Source of the DNA: Maribacter sp.
GTDB taxonomy: Bacteria; Bacteroidota; Bacteroidia; Flavobacteriales; Flavobacteriaceae
Direction of reading: 5' to 3'
Assembly: GCA_020629285.1 (NCBI GenBank)
Contig: JAHDDP010000025.1
Span: 1 to 48,861 of the forward strand
DNA length: 48,861 bases
Numbering within the stretch: position 1 is the stretch's first letter; each line of letters opens with the position of its first letter. The notes under the pieces are model-generated. The model saw only the letters and a list, made by a program, of their open reading frames with translations, was not told the origin of the DNA and did not search any database. A program made the position numbers and the translations under genes. Shown piece after piece: positions 1-7,947 of this stretch.

Positions 1-11
1 AAAATGATATT

Positions 12-635
12 ATGAGTAAAAATATAAAAATTGAAGAGCAACAAAATTCCTCCCCATTGAGGAGGTTAGGTGGGGCTACTGTTTTAGTTATAGATAATTA
101 CGATAGTTTCACTTATAACCTAGTGCATTATTTAGAGGAATTAGGTTGCGAGGTAATTGTAAAACGTAATGACCAACTTACCCTAGAAGAGGTTGATGCT
201 TTTGATAAAATTGTACTTTCTCCAGGTCCAGGTATTCCTGATGAAGCTGGATTATTAAAACAAATCATCAAAAAATATGCACCTACCAAAAGTATTTTTG
301 GAGTTTGTTTGGGGCAACAGGCAATCGCCGAAGTATTTGGCGGTTCTCTAATAAATTTGGATGAAGTGTATCACGGTATTGCAACTAAAATAAAAATCAC
401 AAAAGATGACATTATTTTTGAAGGGCTGCCAAATGAAATGGAAGTTGGCAGATACCATTCTTGGGTGGTAAACCCTGATTTACCTGAGGTTTTAGAAACA
501 ACTTCGGTTGATGAAAACGGACAAATTATGTCGCTTCGTCATAAAACCTATGATGTGCGTGCCGTACAATTTCATCCCGAATCGGTACTTACGCTACAGG
601 GTAAAAAAATGTTAGAGAATTGGTTACGTTCCTAG
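12..635 (+). CDS. trpG: Anthranilate synthase glutamine amidotransferase component (TrpG)
   Basis: Supplies ammonia from glutamine to TrpE for anthranilate synthesis, the first committed step to tryptophan. Visible class I amidotransferase features are VLVIDNYDSFTYN at the start of the domain, SPGPGIP (oxyanion strand), the nucleophile elbow GVCLGQQ, and the C-terminal FHPESV with catalytic His and Glu. The family normally begins right at the IDNYDSFTYN strand. Here about 21 extra residues precede it, and residues 12-22 are encoded by a palindromic repeat (46-77). No usable start codon lies between the repeat and the domain (the only nearer option, TTG at 57, is inside the repeat), so the repeat is probably translated. 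First gene of trpGDCFBA here; trpE is expected upstream, outside the window. The enzyme call is certain; the exact start is less so. Confidence 0.96.
   Translation: MSKNIKIEEQQNSSPLRRLGGATVLVIDNYDSFTYNLVHYLEELGCEVIVKRNDQLTLEEVDAFDKIVLSPGPGIPDEAGLLKQIIKKYAPTKSIFGVCLGQQAIAEVFGGSLINLDEVYHGIATKIKITKDDIIFEGLPNEMEVGRYHSWVVNPDLPEVLETTSVDENGQIMSLRHKTYDVRAVQFHPESVLTLQGKKMLENWLRS
46..77 (+). repeat. GC-rich palindromic repeat, copy 1 (inside trpG)
   Basis: A 32-base element reading ATTCCTCCCC, a 3-base centre, then GAGGAGGTTAGGTGGGGCT. The arms CCTCCCC and GAGGAGG form a short imperfect inverted repeat. It matches the copy at 703-734 at 28 of 32 positions. It lies in frame in the 5' end of trpG and encodes the residues SSPLRRLGGA. 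Its GC content stands out from the AT-rich surroundings. Similar GGGGAGGTTAGGTGGG elements are, to my recollection, dispersed in many Flavobacteriia genomes. That last point is memory, not something seen here. Confidence 0.85.
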
Positions 636-702
636 CTAATCAAGGGACAACGAAATAAAAAGATGAAGACTAACACGAATAAAAATAAATAAGGAGACCT
701 TT

Positions 703-734
703 ATTCCTCCCCTTTGGGGAGGTTAGGTGGAGCC
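703..734 (+). repeat. GC-rich palindromic repeat, copy 2 (abuts trpD start)
   Basis: Second copy of the 32-base repeat, with arms CCTCCCC / GGGGAGG around a TTT centre, followed by the same TTAGGTGG tail. It ends one base before the trpD ATG at 736. It therefore forms the whole proximal leader of trpD and places a hairpin and purine-rich GGAGG/GGTGGAG stretches next to the initiation site. The strand given is that of the similarity to copy 1. Neither copy is accompanied by transposase or target duplications that I can see. Confidence 0.85.
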
Positions 735-735
735 T

Positions 736-1731
736 ATGAAAGAGACACTTAATAAACTTATTAACCACGAAATACTTTCTAAAGAAGATGCGAAACGCAT
801 ATTGGTAAATATTGCTAAAGGTGATTACAACACAAGTCAGATTGCTGCTTTTTTAACAGTATATATGATGCGTAGTATTACTATTGAAGAACTTGAAGGG
901 TTTAGAGATGCATTGCTAGATTTATGTTTGGCGGTAGATTTATCTGCCTACAATCCTATTGACCTTTGTGGTACTGGAGGTGATGGTAAAGACACATTTA
1001 ATATCTCTACACTTTCTTCTTTTGTAACTGCTGGCGCTGGTATTAAAGTTACTAAACATGGTAATTACGGAGTATCTTCTAAATGCGGTAGTAGTAATGT
1101 AATGGAATTTTTAGGGATAAAATTCAGCAACGATGCCGGCTTCCTTGAAAAATGTATTGATGAAGCAGGTATTTGTGTATTACACGCTCCCCTATTTCAT
1201 CCTGCTATGAAAAATGTGGCTCCTATTCGTAAAGATCTAGCAGTGAAAACATTCTTTAATATGTTAGGCCCAATGGTAAACCCTGCATTTCCAAAAAACC
1301 AAATGGTGGGTGTTTTTAACCTTGAGCTAGCTCGTATGTATGGCTATCTTTATCAGAAAACAGATAAGAATTTTACAGTACTCCATGCTTTAGACGGTTA
1401 TGACGAAATATCATTGACAGGTAGCACCAAGACCATTTCAAATACTACCGAGGCGATGCTAAAACCATCTGATTTTGGTGTGGCAGAAATTAAACAATCG
1501 GAAATTGTTGGTGGTGATGGCATAGAATCATCCGCTCAAATTTTCATGAACGTTTTACAAGGCAAAGGTACTGAGCCGCAAAACAATGTGGTATGTGCCA
1601 ATGCAGGTATTGCCATTGCTACGGTAGAAAACCTAACTCCTCTTGAGGGTTTTGAAAAAGCTAAAGAATCTTTATTGGGAGGACACGGACTAGCGGCTTT
1701 GAAGAAAATACAAGAACTAAGCAGAAATTAA
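736..1731 (+). CDS. trpD: Anthranilate phosphoribosyltransferase (TrpD)
   Basis: Transfers the phosphoribosyl group of PRPP to anthranilate, the second step of the tryptophan branch. The 331-residue product shows the helical N-terminal domain, the PRPP/Mg loop CGTGGDGKDTFNIST, the glycine-rich KHGNYGVSSKCGSSNV segment that binds anthranilate, and a GPMVNP segment. Length is typical for bacterial TrpD. The frame is open from a GTG at 727, but that codon lies within the palindromic repeat. The ATG at 736, immediately after the repeat, gives the usual N-terminus (MKETLNKLINHE) and is preferred. It is separated from trpG by 100 bases holding the repeat, unlike the tight junctions later in the operon. 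Confidence 0.96.
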   Translation: MKETLNKLINHEILSKEDAKRILVNIAKGDYNTSQIAAFLTVYMMRSITIEELEGFRDALLDLCLAVDLSAYNPIDLCGTGGDGKDTFNISTLSSFVTAGAGIKVTKHGNYGVSSKCGSSNVMEFLGIKFSNDAGFLEKCIDEAGICVLHAPLFHPAMKNVAPIRKDLAVKTFFNMLGPMVNPAFPKNQMVGVFNLELARMYGYLYQKTDKNFTVLHALDGYDEISLTGSTKTISNTTEAMLKPSDFGVAEIKQSEIVGGDGIESSAQIFMNVLQGKGTEPQNNVVCANAGIAIATVENLTPLEGFEKAKESLLGGHGLAALKKIQELSRN

Positions 1732-1782
1732 GCATATTACTTCATACCTTGAAATGACGAGGTAATAAAGAACATATATTTC

Positions 1783-2562
1783 ATGAATATTCTAGATAAA
1801 ATAGTAGCCGATAAACGCAAAGAGGTTGAATTGAAAAAATCGATCATTCCGGTGTCGCAATATGAAGCATCTGTACTTTTTAATCGAAAAACTAACTCTT
1901 TAGCTCAAGCACTTAAAAATAGTGATACGGGTATTATTGCTGAATTTAAACGTAGGTCTCCGTCTAAAGAAAGTATTAACCAGAACGCAAATGTTGGTCA
2001 GGTAGCAATGGGTTATGAAAAAGCAGGAGTTTGCGGAATGAGCGTACTAACAGATATTAAATATTTTGGTGGTGCTATCGAAGATTTAATTTTAGCACGT
2101 GCATCGGCTCAACTTCCATTATTGCGGAAAGAGTTTATTATTAGCGAATATCAAATAATTGAAGCTAAATCATATGGTGCAGATGTTATTTTACTTATCG
2201 CAGCAATTCTAACAAAACAAGAAATAAAAACATATTCTGAACTAGCTAAAAGCTTAGGCTTAGATGTTTTATTAGAGGTACATAATGAAGAAGAACTTCA
2301 TAAATCTATAATGCCAAGCTTAGATATGTTAGGAGTTAACAACAGAAACCTAAAAACTTTCGAGGTTAGTTTAGATACTAGCAAATCCTTATCGAAGTTG
2401 ATACCAGATGATTTCGTCAAAGTCTCTGAAAGCGGTATTAGTTCTATCGATGCCATTAAAGAACTAAAACCGTATGGATATGAAGGTTTTTTAATTGGCG
2501 AGAATTTTATGAAAACGGATGACCCTGGTAAAAGCGCCATTGAATTCATTAAAAACCTTTAG
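1783..2562 (+). CDS. trpC: Indole-3-glycerol phosphate synthase (TrpC)
   Basis: Closes the indole ring of carboxyphenylamino-deoxyribulose phosphate to form indole-3-glycerol phosphate. This is a TIM-barrel protein of 259 residues. Characteristic motifs are EFKRRSPSK (phosphate and catalytic Lys region on strand 1), VLTDIKYFGG, LRKEFIISEYQI with catalytic Lys, LLEVHNEEEL, GVNNRNLKTFEV and the phosphate loop VSESGIS. It is a stand-alone enzyme, not the TrpC-TrpF fusion of enteric bacteria; trpF follows after 5 bases. Starts at ATG with a 51-base gap from trpD. Confidence 0.97.
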   Translation: MNILDKIVADKRKEVELKKSIIPVSQYEASVLFNRKTNSLAQALKNSDTGIIAEFKRRSPSKESINQNANVGQVAMGYEKAGVCGMSVLTDIKYFGGAIEDLILARASAQLPLLRKEFIISEYQIIEAKSYGADVILLIAAILTKQEIKTYSELAKSLGLDVLLEVHNEEELHKSIMPSLDMLGVNNRNLKTFEVSLDTSKSLSKLIPDDFVKVSESGISSIDAIKELKPYGYEGFLIGENFMKTDDPGKSAIEFIKNL

Positions 2563-2567
2563 AAGTA

Positions 2568-3194
2568 ATGAAACTTAAAATTTGCGGAATGAAGTTGAAT
2601 ACTTCCGAAGTCGCACAACTGCGACCAGACTATTTAGGCTTTATTTTCTGGGAACCTTCTTCTAGATTTTTTAAAAGTGAAATACCAGAACTTCCGCATA
2701 CTATTAATAAAGTAGGTGTATTTGTTGATGCAGAGATTGATTATGTTAAAGACATGGTCAGCAAACATCAATTACAAAGCTTACAATTACATGGACATGA
2801 GAGTCCTGAATATTGTACTAAAATTGCAAGTGAATTAAAAAAATTAAATCATAAAGTAGACATCATAAAAGTGTTCTCTATAAAAGACGAATTTAACTTT
2901 GAAGAATTGAAACCCTATGAAAATGTGTGCGACTATTTTCTCTTTGACACCAAAGGAAAACTACCTGGCGGTAACGGATACACCTTTAATTGGTCTGTTT
3001 TAAAAAACTACCCATCTAACAAACCTTTCTTTTTAAGTGGTGGTATTGGTTTAAATAATCTGAACAAGATTAATGAGTTTATGAAAACGCCTGAATCTAA
3101 ATATTGCTATGCCATTGATGTGAATAGCTCTTTTGAAATAGAACCAGGATTAAAAAATATTGAAGAATTACAAAAGTTTAAAGAAGCGCTATGA
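2568..3194 (+). CDS. trpF: Phosphoribosylanthranilate isomerase (TrpF)
   Basis: Performs the Amadori rearrangement between TrpD and TrpC products. The product of 208 residues is a small TIM barrel with the N-terminal KICGMK motif containing the catalytic Cys, [26 protein letters not shown], the catalytic Asp region LFDTKG followed by [10 protein letters not shown], and the phosphate-binding LSGGIG. Length is normal. Its last four bases (ATGA) overlap the trpB start, indicating translational coupling in the operon. Confidence 0.96.
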   Translation: MKLKICGMKLNTSEVAQLRPDYLGFIFWEPSSRFFKSEIPELPHTINKVGVFVDAEIDYVKDMVSKHQLQSLQLHGHESPEYCTKIASELKKLNHKVDIIKVFSIKDEFNFEELKPYENVCDYFLFDTKGKLPGGNGYTFNWSVLKNYPSNKPFFLSGGIGLNNLNKINEFMKTPESKYCYAIDVNSSFEIEPGLKNIEELQKFKEAL

Positions 3195-4375
3195 ATTATA
3201 ATGCTGACGAAAAAGGATACTACGGTGAATTTGGTGGTGCCTACATACCAGAAATGCTATACCCAAACGTTGAAGAGCTACGACAAAATTATTTAAAACT
3301 GATGTATGAAGATTCTTTTCAAAAAGAATTCAATCAGCTTTTAAAAGACTATGTTGGTAGACCTTCTCCCCTATATTTTGCTAAACGTCTTTCTGAAAAG
3401 CACGGCTGTAAAATATATTTAAAAAGAGAGGATTTAAACCACACTGGTGCGCACAAAGTAAATAATACCATTGGTCAGATTCTAATGGCTCAAAAGCTAG
3501 GTAAGACCAGAATTATAGCCGAAACCGGCGCAGGACAACATGGTGTTGCCACCGCTACCGTTTGTGCCCTAATGGGCATGGAATGTATTGTGTATATGGG
3601 CGAAATTGACATTGCCCGTCAAGCACCTAACGTAGCTCGTATGAAAATGTTGGGTGCCGAGGTAAGACCTGCAAAATCTGGAAGTAGGACCCTAAAAGAT
3701 GCCACGAACGAAGCTATTAGAGATTGGATCAACAATCCGGTAGACACACATTATATTATTGGGTCAGCCATTGGTCCACATCCATACCCAGATATGGTGA
3801 CACGTTTTCAATCTGTAATTTCAGAGGAAATAAAATGGCAATTAAAAGAAAAAGAAGGGCGTGAAAATCCTGATTATGTAGTGGCTTGTATTGGTGGCGG
3901 TAGTAACGCAGCTGGTACGTACTATCATTTCTTACATGAACCTGAGGTTGGTATTATTGCGGTTGAAGCTGCCGGTAAAGGAGTAAATTCTGGCGAAAGT
4001 GCCGCAACTTCCGCACTTGGTAAAGTAGGTATTATTCATGGTTGTAAAACCATGTTGATGCAAACAACAGATGGTCAAATTACGGAGCCCTACTCTATTT
4101 CCGCAGGATTAGATTATCCTGGTGTTGGTCCAATGCATTCGCATCTTTACAAATCTGGTCGCGCAGAATTTTATTCGGCAACAGATGATGAAGCTATGGC
4201 TGCAGGATTGGAACTTTCACAATTAGAAGGTATTATTCCCGCTATTGAAACAGGACATGCGTTTGCAATTTTTGAACATAAAAAATTCAAAAAAGATGAT
4301 GTTGTTGTTATTAGCCTTTCTGGTCGTGGAGATAAAGATTTGAATACATATATAGATTATTTTAAGCTAGCATAA
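3191..4375 (+). CDS. trpB: Tryptophan synthase beta chain (TrpB)
   Basis: PLP enzyme that condenses indole with serine to form tryptophan. The 394-residue product shows the substrate region [13 protein letters not shown], the PLP lysine K89 in HTGAHKVNN, the ETGAGQHG loop, the phosphate-binding GGGSNAAG motif, and the C-terminal SLSGRGDKD. These are the hallmarks of the TrpB1 class that partners with TrpA, and trpA follows 7 bases downstream. Start ATG overlaps the trpF stop (ATGA). Confidence 0.98.
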   Translation: MNYNADEKGYYGEFGGAYIPEMLYPNVEELRQNYLKLMYEDSFQKEFNQLLKDYVGRPSPLYFAKRLSEKHGCKIYLKREDLNHTGAHKVNNTIGQILMAQKLGKTRIIAETGAGQHGVATATVCALMGMECIVYMGEIDIARQAPNVARMKMLGAEVRPAKSGSRTLKDATNEAIRDWINNPVDTHYIIGSAIGPHPYPDMVTRFQSVISEEIKWQLKEKEGRENPDYVVACIGGGSNAAGTYYHFLHEPEVGIIAVEAAGKGVNSGESAATSALGKVGIIHGCKTMLMQTTDGQITEPYSISAGLDYPGVGPMHSHLYKSGRAEFYSATDDEAMAAGLELSQLEGIIPAIETGHAFAIFEHKKFKKDDVVVISLSGRGDKDLNTYIDYFKLA

Positions 4376-4382
4376 TACTATT

Positions 4383-5147
4383 ATGAACAATAGAATTACA
4401 ACAAAATTACAAGAAGACAAAAAGCTTCTTTCCATATATTTTACGGCTGGTTACCCTGCACTCAACGATACCGTTAAAATCATTGAAGATTTAGAAAAGA
4501 ACGGGGTTGATATGATTGAAATAGGATTACCATTTAGTGATCCTTTAGCAGACGGACCAACAATTCAAGAAAGCTCTACTGCTGCATTGAAAAACGGAAT
4601 GACTACCGAAGTACTTTTCAATCAATTGAAAGATATTCGTAAAACGGTTTCAATTCCGTTAATTATCATGGGTTATTTCAACCCGATGTTACAATATGGT
4701 GTGGAGGCATTCTGTAAAAAATGTCAGGAAATTGGAATAGACGGACTTATTTTACCTGATCTTCCGTTAGATGTTTATCAAGAAGATTATGAAGAAACGT
4801 TTAAAAAATACGGACTTTTAAATGTTTTTCTAATTACACCACAAACTAGTAACGAACGTATTGATCAGATCGACAAGGCTTCAGACGGCTTTATCTATAT
4901 GGTAAGTTCAGCTAGTGTAACAGGTTCTAAATCTGGCTTTGGTCAAGAACAAGAAAGTTATTTTCAGCGCATTGCCAATATGAATTTAAAGAACCCTCAA
5001 ATAGTAGGTTTCGGTATTAAAGACGAAGAAACTTTTAAGCAAGCCACTAAAACTGCTAAAGGTGCTATTATCGGGTCTGCATTTATTAAGCATTTGACTG
5101 CTAATGGAACCGAAAAAACTGCTGAATTTACCAATTTAATACGCTAA
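4383..5147 (+). CDS. trpA: Tryptophan synthase alpha chain (TrpA)
   Basis: Cleaves indole-3-glycerol phosphate to indole and glyceraldehyde 3-phosphate and channels indole to TrpB. TIM barrel of 254 residues with YFTAGYP near the N-terminus, the signature IEIGLPFSDPLADGPTIQ carrying the catalytic Glu and Asp, LPDLPLD, the YMVSSASVTG loop, VGFGIK and the phosphate loop GSAFIK. Length is slightly short of the enterobacterial 268 but complete. Last recognised tryptophan enzyme of the operon. Confidence 0.97.
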   Translation: MNNRITTKLQEDKKLLSIYFTAGYPALNDTVKIIEDLEKNGVDMIEIGLPFSDPLADGPTIQESSTAALKNGMTTEVLFNQLKDIRKTVSIPLIIMGYFNPMLQYGVEAFCKKCQEIGIDGLILPDLPLDVYQEDYEETFKKYGLLNVFLITPQTSNERIDQIDKASDGFIYMVSSASVTGSKSGFGQEQESYFQRIANMNLKNPQIVGFGIKDEETFKQATKTAKGAIIGSAFIKHLTANGTEKTAEFTNLIR

Positions 5148-5148
5148 T

Positions 5149-5379
5149 TTGAAGGAGTTTTTAAACAATTGGAAATTAATTATTCTACTATGCCTTACCT
5201 TGGGCTTAGCACCGTTTTTTCCCGAACCACATATTTGGGGTAAACTGAAATGGATTTTTGGTGGAGCAAAAGGAATGGTCTTCATGGATTGGTTTGATGT
5301 AGTTTTACACGGCTTTCCATTTATACTTTTAATTCGTTTAATTATCATGAAGATAATCAGCTCAAAAATTGCGGATTAA
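5149..5379 (+). CDS. Small conserved membrane protein downstream of trpA
   Basis: A 76-residue protein starting at a TTG one base after the trpA stop. There is no alternative ATG before residue 43, and the N-terminus MKEFLNNWKLIILLCLTLG fits a short cytosolic end followed by a membrane helix (about residues 8-21). A second hydrophobic segment (about 52-70) follows an amphipathic middle containing PEPHIWGKLKW. From memory, close relatives occur in other flavobacteria, sometimes labelled as RND transporter; nothing in this short sequence supports a transporter role. Position suggests co-transcription with trp genes, but a role in tryptophan metabolism is not shown. Confidence 0.7.
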   Translation: MKEFLNNWKLIILLCLTLGLAPFFPEPHIWGKLKWIFGGAKGMVFMDWFDVVLHGFPFILLIRLIIMKIISSKIAD

Positions 5380-5435
5380 ATTGACAAATTTTTAGTCATT
5401 TAAATAATTGTTAGCACATTCTATATTTAGAAAAT

Positions 5436-5468
5436 GAAAAAGGTTGTCTTAATTGGGCAACCTTTTTC
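5436..5468 (+). terminator. Intrinsic terminator of the trp operon
   Basis: Perfect 11-base stem GAAAAAGGTTG / CAACCTTTTTC with an 11-base loop. A-rich on the left and T-rich on the right, so it could work in both directions. It lies 57 bases after the 76-residue gene and 140 bases before the next gene. Confidence 0.85.
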
Positions 5469-5609
5469 ATTTTCTACCCTACTTCTAAAACAGTCTTAAC
5501 AAGTTTATTCATTTTTTATATAGAAAACCTTAACAAATGCTACCATATAATTAGAGTACAGTTCTCTTCAATTTGCTTACATTTAAAGAATATATCCACG
5601 AGAACTAAC

Positions 5610-7103
5610 ATGAAAAAATTACTTACCCTTTTATTAACTATAACTCTTTATTCCGGCTACTCACAGGACTCCATTTTAATAAAATCTAAAGTAGCAAATG
5701 CTATTACAGAATTACGAGAATTTGTGGCCATACCTAATGATGCTTTAAACGCAGATGATATAGATACTAACCTTTTTTGGCTTAGAAAGAAATTTACAGA
5801 ACGAGGTTTTAACAGTACTATTTTAGAGACAGAAGGTCTACCGCTATTTTTTGCAGCTTTACCAATGGATGATAACAAACCTACCATCTTGTTTTATATG
5901 CATTTAGACGGACAATCTGTTGATGCTACTAAATGGGACCAACCAGACCCTTACAAAGTAGTTTTAAAATCTAAATCTGATGATGGTTGGAAAAAAGAAT
6001 CTTTTTCAGAATTAGATGATGATATTAATTATGATTGGCGACTTTTTGGTAGATCTACTTCTGATGATAAAGGACCTATTATTATGTTCTTAAATGCTAT
6101 TGATGCGCTTAAAAAAGATGGTATCGACATACCGTATAACGCAAAAGTCATTTTAGATAGTGAAGAAGAAAAAAGTAGTGCCCCATTACCGCAAGCTGTG
6201 CGCACCTATAAAGACTTACTTAAAGCAGATTTTTTAGTTATCAATGATGGTCCGGTTCATGTTTCTGGCAAACCAACTGTAGTTTATGGTTGCAGAGGAA
6301 TTACAACATTATCCATTACCACGCACGGACCTATTAAACCTCAGCATAGTGGCCATTACGGAAATTACGCTCCAAATCCCGGTTTTCAATTAGCGCAACT
6401 TCTAGCGACTATGAAAGATGTTGATGGTAAGGTTTTAATAAAAGGTTATTATGACGGAATCACTTTAGATGAAACTACATTAGAAGTTTTAAAGAGTGTG
6501 CCAGATAATATTGAAGAAATCAATAAAAACTTAGCAATTTTAACTCCTGAAAAAGTAGGTAGTTTTTATCAAGAAGCTTTGCAATACCCTTCTTTAAACA
6601 TAAGAGGTTTGGGCTCTGGATGGATCGGTGATCAGGCAAGAACAATTTTACCTGCTACAGCAACCGCAGAATTAGATTTAAGATTAGTACCAGAATCTGA
6701 TGGCAACAGACTTAAAAAATTAGTAACAGAGCATATTAAAAATCAAGGCTTTTATGTTATGAGTACAGAACCAACTATGGAAGACCGACTTAAATATGAT
6801 AAAATTGTTACCATAAAAGAAGGTATGGTTACAGATGCCTTTCGTACAGATTTGAATAATCCGTTTGGGAATAGTATTGTAAAAACCATGGAAGCAAAAT
6901 TTGGAGAAAAGCCTGTTCAAATAAGAATAATGGGTGGTACTGTTCCTATTTCCCCTTTTATAAACGAATTGAAGATTCCGGCGTTCATAGTACCTATGGT
7001 CAACGCAGATAACAATCAACACAGTCCCAACGAGAATTTAAAAATAGGTCAGATTGCTTATGGTATCGAAACATTTTATGCCCTCTTGAGCACTAAAATG
7101 TAA
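5610..7103 (+). CDS. Secreted M20 family metallopeptidase (dipeptidase-like)
   Basis: Probable zinc-dependent exported peptidase of the M20 family (ArgE/DapE/CNDP-like), 497 residues. A Sec signal peptide covers about residues 1-19 (MKKLLTLLLTITLYSGYSQ). Metal and catalytic motifs appear in order: MHLDGQ (H98, D100), RSTSDDKG (bridging Asp near 152), DSEEEKSS (Glu pair near 185-187), and the C-terminal QHSPNE (H471). The insertion between the first two motifs and the total length fit the longer CNDP-type dipeptidases. No lipobox, so it is probably periplasmic. Monocistronic after the trp terminator; substrate unknown. Confidence 0.85.
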   Translation: MKKLLTLLLTITLYSGYSQDSILIKSKVANAITELREFVAIPNDALNADDIDTNLFWLRKKFTERGFNSTILETEGLPLFFAALPMDDNKPTILFYMHLDGQSVDATKWDQPDPYKVVLKSKSDDGWKKESFSELDDDINYDWRLFGRSTSDDKGPIIMFLNAIDALKKDGIDIPYNAKVILDSEEEKSSAPLPQAVRTYKDLLKADFLVINDGPVHVSGKPTVVYGCRGITTLSITTHGPIKPQHSGHYGNYAPNPGFQLAQLLATMKDVDGKVLIKGYYDGITLDETTLEVLKSVPDNIEEINKNLAILTPEKVGSFYQEALQYPSLNIRGLGSGWIGDQARTILPATATAELDLRLVPESDGNRLKKLVTEHIKNQGFYVMSTEPTMEDRLKYDKIVTIKEGMVTDAFRTDLNNPFGNSIVKTMEAKFGEKPVQIRIMGGTVPISPFINELKIPAFIVPMVNADNNQHSPNENLKIGQIAYGIETFYALLSTKM

Positions 7104-7145
7104 TATTCTGCCACAATAGAAACTTTTCACGGTCTTTTTATAAAT

Positions 7146-7182
7146 GCCGATTCTTTTGCTTACCAACAGCAAAATTATCGGC
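7146..7182. repeat. Long imperfect hairpin between the M20 gene and the next gene
   Basis: GCCGATTCTTTTGCT pairs with AGCAAAATTATCGGC, 15 bases per arm with two mismatches and a 7-base loop. It begins 43 bases after the M20 stop and ends 23 bases before the next ATG. It lacks a following T-run, so it is either a weak terminator or a leader structure for the 7206 gene. Confidence 0.5.
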
Positions 7183-7205
7183 ATAATATTTGAAACTAAG
7201 TTTTT

Positions 7206-7640
7206 ATGATATTTAAATTAAACATTTTCCTTCTTTCTATCTTTATACTAACAAGTAGCTTTTCATTAAGTGATTCTAAAGCTATCGAAGAATACAAATA
7301 TTCAGTAGAACGATTTCCAACCATGGTAGAATCATTACAACATGGAGAACATTTTACCATTCAAATTAAATCTATTGGCTGTTTTCATAACGAACGCCAA
7401 ACTATAACAATCATAAATAATGAAGGTATTTTAACTGCACAATTTAATAATAAAAGAAAGCTTTTATCTCCATCAGACATAACAGAACTTATTAATTTTG
7501 AGCTTCAATTAAGAGATTTACAATTAGGTGGTTGCACAACCGTAGACACTTATGTTCTTACTAACAACTACGAGTCTTTTAAATTTAGCGACAGTACATG
7601 TAGTTGGTCTGGTTACAAAAAACTTATGACCATGTTTTAA
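7206..7640 (+). CDS. Secreted protein of unknown function
   Basis: Product of 144 residues with a clear Sec signal (MIFKLNIFLLSIFILTSSFS, cleavage about residue 20-25). I do not recognise the family. The mature part is small and probably beta-rich, with Cys in SIGCFHN, LGGCTTV and STCSW; these could form disulfides in the periplasm. Starts at ATG 102 bases after the M20 peptidase, with a hairpin in between, so it may be read through from it or be transcribed alone. No catalytic motif seen. Confidence 0.65.
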   Translation: MIFKLNIFLLSIFILTSSFSLSDSKAIEEYKYSVERFPTMVESLQHGEHFTIQIKSIGCFHNERQTITIINNEGILTAQFNNKRKLLSPSDITELINFELQLRDLQLGGCTTVDTYVLTNNYESFKFSDSTCSWSGYKKLMTMF

Positions 7641-7947
7641 ACACAAAATAGAGCCATCTATAATTAGAAGATTATCCCTTTACTTTCAAAATAAACTGAC
7701 TTGCAGTGTGTTGATTTTAAATCATACAATCTTTAAGCAAACCTCTTAAATATTTTATGACTTGTAAAGCTATCTTCTTTAAAGATTTCAAATTCAACAA
7801 GCTACCACCACACTAAATATTTTCGGAAAATTTCATCAATTATCACAAAAACATCACAGAAGTTATCACAACATGTTGATATTCTTGTGATTACCCTGTT
7901 ACACCATTTTCATTCATTTGTCTGTAACCAAAAAAAAAACAGAACAT
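7641..7947. promoter_or_regulatory. 307-base intergenic region with phased ATCACA boxes
   Basis: No gene seen. ATCACA occurs at 7842-7847, 7853-7858 and 7865-7870, start-to-start spacing 11 and 12 bases (about one helical turn), and the reverse complement TGTGAT lies at 7886-7891. The last two form an inverted pair, ATCACAA / TTGTGAT, with a 13-base spacer. The cluster lies 56-106 bases before the ATG of the repeat lipoprotein, where an activator could bind. No TAnnTTTG box was found close to the start. Regulatory role is inferred from spacing only. Confidence 0.4.

Noticed and set aside
1..11. Possible end of trpE (TGA at 5-7).
   Set aside because: Too few bases to identify a reading frame; trpE is only expected from the operon context.
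7865..7891. Possible CRP-type site (TGTGA/TCACA).
   Set aside because: The half-sites are in the opposite order (TCACA then TGTGA) and the spacer is 13, so it does not fit the CRP consensus.
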